The notes below the pieces were generated by a model. The model saw only the letters and a list, made by a program, of their open reading frames with translations. It was not told the DNA's origin and made no database searches. A DNA stretch of 64,000 nt, from contig CADCSX010000023.1 of the NCBI GenBank assembly GCA_902805475.1, positions 992,001 to 1,056,000 on the forward strand. Reading direction: 5' to 3'. The stretch is from Entonaema liquescens. Its lineage: Eukaryota; Ascomycota; Sordariomycetes; Xylariales; Xylariaceae. A program made the translations under genes and the position numbers. Below, piece after piece: positions 58,557-64,000 of the stretch; within the stretch, counting starts at the first letter, position 1, and every line of letters begins with the position of its first letter.

Positions 58557-60874
58557 ATTGGCGGGCTGTGCGATGTAAAGGACTGGTCCTAGAAGACGGC
58601 GCCAGTCAGAGAAGTCGACGTTGGTCGTGACGGAAAAAGGGACCCTTTTGCGATGAGCCCGAACTCAGAAATGGAAAAAGGTAGCGGCGAAATGGGTAAA
58701 ATATGTCCTGGAAAGAGGGTCGTGTGGGTGGTCTGAAAAAAAACCGCGGCGACTTTAACCACTCTAGTGTTGATCGAAGAATGTTTAGGTGGGGTCTATC
58801 GGTAGGAAGTGGTGGTGATGGGTAATGGTAACGAGATGGGTTGATGGGGCGGTAGGTCGCACAGTGTATGAGATTATTTGTTAGACTATTCGCTGGTCGG
58901 CACCTATGCCGAATAATACGTTGGAATAATCTTTTTTATTTTCAAAAGTTCTAGGTTAGCGGGTTACCTGGGTTCCCTAACCTACAACGTAATGCTAGGT
59001 GTGTGTAAATGGTAGGTAGTAGATGGTAAGTAGTAGATGGTAAGAGGTGGTAGATTTTATGTATTGTAGGTAGGTATCTGGTTGAGCTTGGTACCTTCTT
59101 CATATGCAACCACTGATGTATGCGATGTATGCACCAAAGATTTGCAGTTTGATTATTCTGAACGGTACGCCGAAATACGTGTTCGTGCGGGTAGTAATAG
59201 GCAGTTCCGTGCTTAGAGATTACGGTTTTGGCGTACCTTAGGGGTTCCGTCAAGGGTCTTTTAAACAACGTCACCAATGCGGAACCGTGCAATTAAGGTA
59301 GGCGCGCAACTCATTAGGTTAGGTATGTATAAGGCATGTGCTAGCCAACTTACATACGCCTATGTAACTATTTGGGGTACTTACCCAACGGTTAGTACTA
59401 TACATATACCTAATTCGGAATTACAAATGACCCTCTCTATTACCTAAAACTTAGGAGAGAAAGGGCCGAAGGGTTTCCCTAACGACTTACAAAGAAAAGA
59501 GAGAAAAAAGAAAAAAAGGGTCATGAATGTTTTCAAAAGAAAAAATAATTCTAATAAAATAAAAATAAAGAATAAAAAAGTGTAATAATACGTATTAGTG
59601 ATATTGGTGGGGTACATATCTCTATCTTCCTTTTTACATCCACATGTATTCCACATGTATTCCACACATACATCCACCACAGACATGCGTGGATGTACTA
59701 AATTCGACCATACCAAAAATTCTTGGCTCCAACCATCGTCAAACCCAGTCTATTGGAAGCTACTGCTGCTACTAAAAAGGAGCCGACCGAACTCAGGAGA
59801 TGAAGCACTACGCCCTATCCGCCGCCGTATCTGCGCCTGTCGGACTTACACGATAAGGCATCTATCCTACCTAACAAAAAAGGTGAAGGACCCATCAGGT
59901 CCAACGTGGGATAATGGGACGACGAGATTTACGAGATACTTGCTTGCTAAGTTCCATAACTTACCGCTACCCAGAGATGTACTAGGTACCTAGGCCCCCT
60001 TAATACTTAGCCACCGAGTCTTTTGCCTATCCCTCGTTTAAAGGATGGTCAAGACTCAATATGAACGATGTATACTTCGTGTTCAACTGGCCCGATCTCT
60101 CTCATGAAGCCGAATATTCGCCATCAACACAACCCACGCCGGTCAAGGAAAGAGGGTTGCGGGAAGACGGGAAGCCTCATCAAGCTTCCCGCCAACCACT
60201 CAGCGCAATAAGCGTCACTGGAATCTTCTATGATCGACGTCGACACACCTCTTTCTATATACAATATTGCATGCTGCCCCGGTCTACTTGCGTCTCCAGG
60301 GCGCATTGGACCCTGGACCGCATAGTTGCGGCCCGCCAAGCTAATCCTACCAGCTTATGGTGTTACTATGTATTTCCAGTGGTCCTGTGCCACTCGCCAA
60401 ATCCCAAGTTATTGCAAGTTATTGGCAATACTTAAATATGACGGAACTAGAAACTACCTAGTTTCTACTATGTTATAGTACACGGTGGCCCCGGACACAA
60501 TGTAGCGCTACAGAACATAGTTCGCTACTACGATGTGCCGCTTGCAGAAGTCGCAACATCAAATGTTACCATATCTGCGGACTGCGTTCAATCTCAAGCA
60601 CCGTGGCTGCGGTACCTCAGGTTCAAACTTCCACTGTAGGGGAGACCCGAAGCGAGAAGCGATAATATTGGCGTTTCTATTTCCTCATTTCCTCTGCTCG
60701 GACTAATGGAAAAGTTCAAACAACCCTTCGACGGATGCGAGGTCGCGGTCCATCACTACCCTGGACCAGGATCTGTAGCAAATTCATTGTGTGGTATCGT
60801 TGAGCCCCTCCATATCACGTCGCGCGCCCCCCTGCACCGAGGGGTTGGTCACGTTGTTTATTCTCGAAGCTTTT

Positions 60875-60927
60875 CCGGGTATGGCAGACCATATGTACCA
60901 CTTTGCCAAAATCGATGTTGGTCAGCC
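60875..60927 (+). repeat. Left arm of an inverted repeat carrying a decayed coding fragment
   Basis: Over 50 aligned bases (GGTATGGC...AGCC) this segment matches the reverse complement of 61758-61810 at 43 positions. In one frame it reads VWQTICTTLPKSMLVS. The differences keep the reading frame, suggesting descent from a coding sequence. Confidence 0.75.
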
Positions 60928-61009
60928 ACTAAACTAGATTTAGTCAAGCGCAGGTTGATTTTATCGGTCGGATACTTGAAATTTACTTATTTTTCATACG
61001 GGTTAAATA

Positions 61010-61620
61010 AATAAATTATTATAAATAACCCGTTAAAATAACATTATTTTAATAAAAAAATTATATATTATATTAAAAAAATCGTATTTAATTATTTTAA
61101 ATAAATAAATATTTTATATAAAATTATATATAATTTATAATTTATAATATAATTTATAATATAATTTATTTAATAAATACGTATTATTTTAATATAATTT
61201 TTTAAATTATTAAATTATATTATATATAATACGGTTTATTAAATTTTAATTTTCGTATAAAATTCGTATATTTATTTATTTATTTATTTTATTAAAAATA
61301 AATTAAATAAATTAAATAAATTAAATAAATTAAATAAATTAAATAAATTAAATAAATTAAATAAATTAAATAAATTAAATAAATTAAATAAATTAAATAA
61401 ATTAAATAAATTAAATAAATTAAATAAATTAAATAAATTAAATAAATTAATTATTTATTTAATTAATTATTATTTATTTATTAATTATTTATTAAATTAA
61501 TTATTTAATTAATTATTTAATTATTTAATTAATTAATTAATAAATTTAATAAATTTAATAAATTTAATAAATTATTTAAATAAATTAAATAAAATTTTAA
61601 ATAAAAAGTTTAATTGTAAA
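61010..61620. repeat. Almost pure A/T block, G/C-free for 341 bp, with 9-bp tandem repeat
   Basis: From 61267 to 61607 there is no G or C at all. Within it, 61299-61449 consists of about 16-17 copies of a 9-bp unit (AAATAAATT in one phase). The left border 60999-61034 forms a small hairpin CGGGTTA...TAACCCG. Only a few scattered CG dinucleotides occur from 61030 to 61266. The block is a good candidate for RIP-decayed or slippage-grown DNA. Confidence 0.9.
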
Positions 61621-61757
61621 TAACCTCGTATAAAACGTTAAATTCTTTATTATCAAGCTTAAAATATGTATTTAACAATTATATGCGACTCGTATTACAC
61701 ATAAGTAGACGTGATATATATAGCTTGTGCGTACGCTAGGGATAAATTACCCTTTAC

Positions 61758-61810
61758 GGCTACCCAAAATCGATTTTGGCAAAGTGGCTCCTATGGTCCG
61801 CCATACCGGG
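61758..61810 (-). repeat. Right arm of the inverted repeat carrying a decayed coding fragment
   Basis: On the minus strand this reads VWRTIGATLPKSILGS, close to the plus-strand fragment at 60875-60927. A minus frame runs from about 61935 to 61747 with the same motif near its end, but it has no recognisable domain and is not called as a gene. Confidence 0.75.
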
Positions 61811-63552
61811 TCTCCACATGCATCTGATGTTGAAGTGGGGGCTTCAATCGGGAAAACGTCATAAGTAATCCAGACCCTGGATTCCCGTGTGACGTGCCAC
61901 AACACAGTGCTACCCGCACTTTCGACATTGTCCATTGTCTATCTTATTAACTAGTCTATCTGTTACCCGCTTGCATTGCATACCCAGATACCCTACCCTA
62001 CCTCTAAGGTACACTAATACTAAAAGTACACTAATAATTACTAACAACGGTTCAAGAAGCACCAGATAATGGATCTCAACTCGGGCGGACCTCCAAAGAC
62101 CGGATCCGGACATAAACTCGTCAAATCCACATGTTCTACATGCGTAGCGGCATGCTACATAAAATTCGCAGTGCATAGTACTTACAGTACTCGTCACATT
62201 TGCTTGTGCATGATAGCCTTGACAAGTGCATAGGCGGATCATCCTTGCGGTTCTTACGATCCTTACGGTCCATACGGTTTGGTCTAAAGTCCATAAAAGG
62301 CAAAGAGGAGATCTGCCTCGTTTGTTCCCGCGATTCTCGGCTACTACCAATCCGTATCTAATATCGAAAATATTCTCAATGCTCCTCCATGTACGACTTC
62401 CGGGTTCATTAGCCAACACCTGACTTTCTCAAGGCATATTTCAAAATTCAAAATAAATTCGGCTAGTGTATCTCAATGGAGAGAGCCAGCTGTCCTCTCA
62501 TAAATACCTCGCTTACAATACAGAGAGGAGAGACTCGGTGGATAAAAGAACGAACCTTTATTCGACATCATTTATCGCATGGATCTATCTGCCACACTAA
62601 ATATTAACTCGGACCGCTACGGTATCTCCTTATGCCACAAGGCCCATTTTCACCTTTAAGGACAGGAAGCGGAGAGTTAGTTCAGTCACTAATGGGTCCT
62701 GGCGCCCGGAATTTAATCTGCCTAGGTAGTTCCTAGCGAGCTTCGGAGCATAGTAAGTAAAAAATCATCTATTGCTAATCCGGACAGCAAGTGTACTTTT
62801 TTTTTTCTCCTCTCACCCTTAAGTAACACGTCTTATTCAATGGCCTCGAACGTATGTTGGCTGCATTTTTATGAGTAAGAAAATCCGGTTTTGGCCCTGC
62901 CTTAAAGGCTAGCTAGCCAGCTGAACGATTCTCCCTGCGGGTTGGCTTGAGGTCCTAATTTGTGGCCTTCCCCGCACCCAAACTACAGTCCTCTTTTTGC
63001 AAATGGCCAGGTCAAGGACAGACCTTACGTAGGGTAGGCAAGGAGTAAGCGAAGCGGGCGCATGTGCATGCAACGTGTGCATGGACGCTCGGTACCTTCA
63101 CCAAGCGCTCGCATTGATTCTGCTTTTGGGGGAAAACCCCCGGGAGCTTAGGTAGAGTCTACTGGCGGCCTTAACGGGATCTGTGTCCCAGGACTTCTTT
63201 GAGTGTTGTCGGACCCGACCGTTTCACGAACTTCTGAATCATTAAGACCGCACAGCTTGATAATCAGTTACAGAACTTCATGTTCTATTCTTAGTACCAA
63301 TATACCAAGCTCTTCTCCGCTTGGCTCATATATATGTCCGTTTTTGACAGCCAAAAGGGGGTAAAGCCCCGTCATAGAAATAGGTTTTCAGCACAGCTGC
63401 AGTGCGACTCTTAAACGCGAGGGCTGACTGCCAATATTACATATCTCGCCTGCTTATAAAAGATGACATGCAGCGTAAATGTGATATAGCCTTTAGCTCC
63501 CCATGCTCCCCATGCTCCCCATGAAACATAGCATCGGAACTCGTCTCAGATC

Positions 63553-64000
63553 TTACAGCAATACCTTGGACGCCACAGTTAAGAGCCACGCGGCATCTCG
63601 CCAACCGCCTTCGTCTGACTTGGGAGGTGGAATTCGTTCCTCTGGGGCGTTCGAAACACTTTCGAAGTCTGCTGTGCTTGCGCTGCGAGGGAGATGGCTC
63701 CCTTCGGTCTCGCCATCCGACAGCTCGCCGTCGGCATTGTCTGATTCCTCGTCGTTCTCCTCGACGGAGAACAGAGACCAGACCCAGGAGCCGACCCCGT
63801 CGTTCTTGCTATAGACCAATTTCCGAACAGCCGCCTCGTCTGATTTGCTCGTATCCGTCTCGAAGGCCTCGAGCTTTTCGTCCAGGCTCACGAAATCCGG
63901 GCCCTGGATGTGATCCTCTGACGACACTTCGTGGCTGAAATACCCGTCGTGCGTGTGCCGCTCCACAGGCGTTCTTAGGCGGGCTTTGCTCGCAGCCCGG
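63553..64000 (-). CDS. C-terminal part of an acidic fungal protein, runs off the right edge
   Basis: A minus-strand frame is open from the window edge to the TAA at 63553-63555, giving about 149 residues without a start codon inside. Most of it is acidic and Ser-rich (SVEENDEESDNADGELSDG), with one aromatic segment VGSWVWSLFS and a hydrophobic C-terminal helix AAWLLTVASKVLL. GC-rich, clean coding composition and lack of stops support a real gene. No domain is recognisable in this part. The C-terminal helix could be amphipathic or a tail anchor; that is a guess. Confidence 0.7.
   Translation of the reverse strand, partial: RAASKARLRTPVERHTHDGYFSHEVSSEDHIQGPDFVSLDEKLEAFETDTSKSDEAAVRKLVYSKNDGVGSWVWSLFSVEENDEESDNADGELSDGETEGSHLPRSASTADFESVSNAPEERIPPPKSDEGGWRDAAWLLTVASKVLL

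Larger units (their letters stand above)
58557..63552. other. 5 kb AT-rich accessory stretch with no supported intact gene
   Basis: No frame has a recognisable domain or good splice partners. It holds degenerate TAGATGGTAAG repeats near 59018-59045, the two inverted coding fragments at 60875-60927 and 61758-61810, and the G/C-free block between them. Frames at 60061-60435, 60706-61014 and 61910-62419 are too weak to call; the last lacks an ATG start. Confidence 0.55.

Noticed and set aside
60706..61014. 102-codon plus-strand frame with ATG start
   Set aside because: It runs into the A/T block, shows no domain, and the better-conserved coding fragment at 60875-60927 lies in a different frame.
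61910..62419. 169-codon minus-strand frame with one hydrophobic stretch
   Set aside because: It begins with GTG rather than ATG, has unusual composition and no splice partner or recognisable domain.

Overview
The window is nuclear DNA of a filamentous ascomycete (Pezizomycotina, most likely a Sordariomycete). Almost every gene is interrupted by short GT-AG introns (mostly 46-80 nt), often with a CTAAC-like branch site. The gene set is typically fungal: secreted pepsin-like protease, HDEL-tailed ER protein, Stc1-domain protein, Ime2/ImeB kinase, Ypd1 phosphorelay protein, NuA4-type bromodomain protein. I see no prophage, operon, CRISPR array, rRNA or convincing tRNA.

Layout, left to right: 3' end of an HDEL ER protein (+, 1-200); secreted aspartic protease (+, 1501-2926); small coiled-coil protein (-, 4761-5560); BRD8/Bdc1-like bromodomain protein (+, 8300-11398); AT-hook protein (+, 12018-14144); LSM1 (-, 14914-15594); sphingosine-1-phosphate lyase (+, 16791-18649); pyruvate dehydrogenase kinase (-, 19598-21104); fungal coiled-coil protein (+, 22530-23731); MFS sugar transporter (+, 25843-28152); a His-tailed fungal protein (-, 28821-30588) next to a Stc1-domain protein (-, 31415-32581); aquaporin (-, 34463-35521); a 5.9 kb gene-free stretch; ImeB-type kinase (+, 41382-43798); Hsp70-like ATPase (+, 45436-47815); a Cys/His-rich protein (-, 50594-51292); a doubtful three-exon gene (+, 51972-52715); three minus-strand genes (coiled-coil 53864-55286, 2H phosphoesterase 55754-56488, YPD1 57913-58556); a 5 kb AT-rich accessory stretch; and a partial gene at the right edge (-, 63553-64000).

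The genes do not form one pathway. They are scattered housekeeping and regulatory functions (mRNA decay, sphingolipid breakdown, mitochondrial PDH control, osmotic signalling, chromatin, meiosis-type kinase) and I do not see a secondary-metabolite cluster. I did not find a convincing new biological system.

Three things stand out. (1) Nine apparent single-base losses, mostly in G/C or A runs, break four otherwise intact conserved genes, eight of them between 13.5 and 18.3 kb; this looks like an assembly-quality problem rather than gene decay. (2) A 341-bp block with no G or C, containing a 9-bp tandem repeat, lies between two inverted copies of a related coding fragment (60.9-61.8 kb). (3) A 154-bp MITE-like element with perfect 15-bp terminal inverted repeats and TA target duplication lies at 48515-48668. 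Coding positions and introns were worked out by eye from reading frame, splice signals and remembered family patterns; no database search was run.
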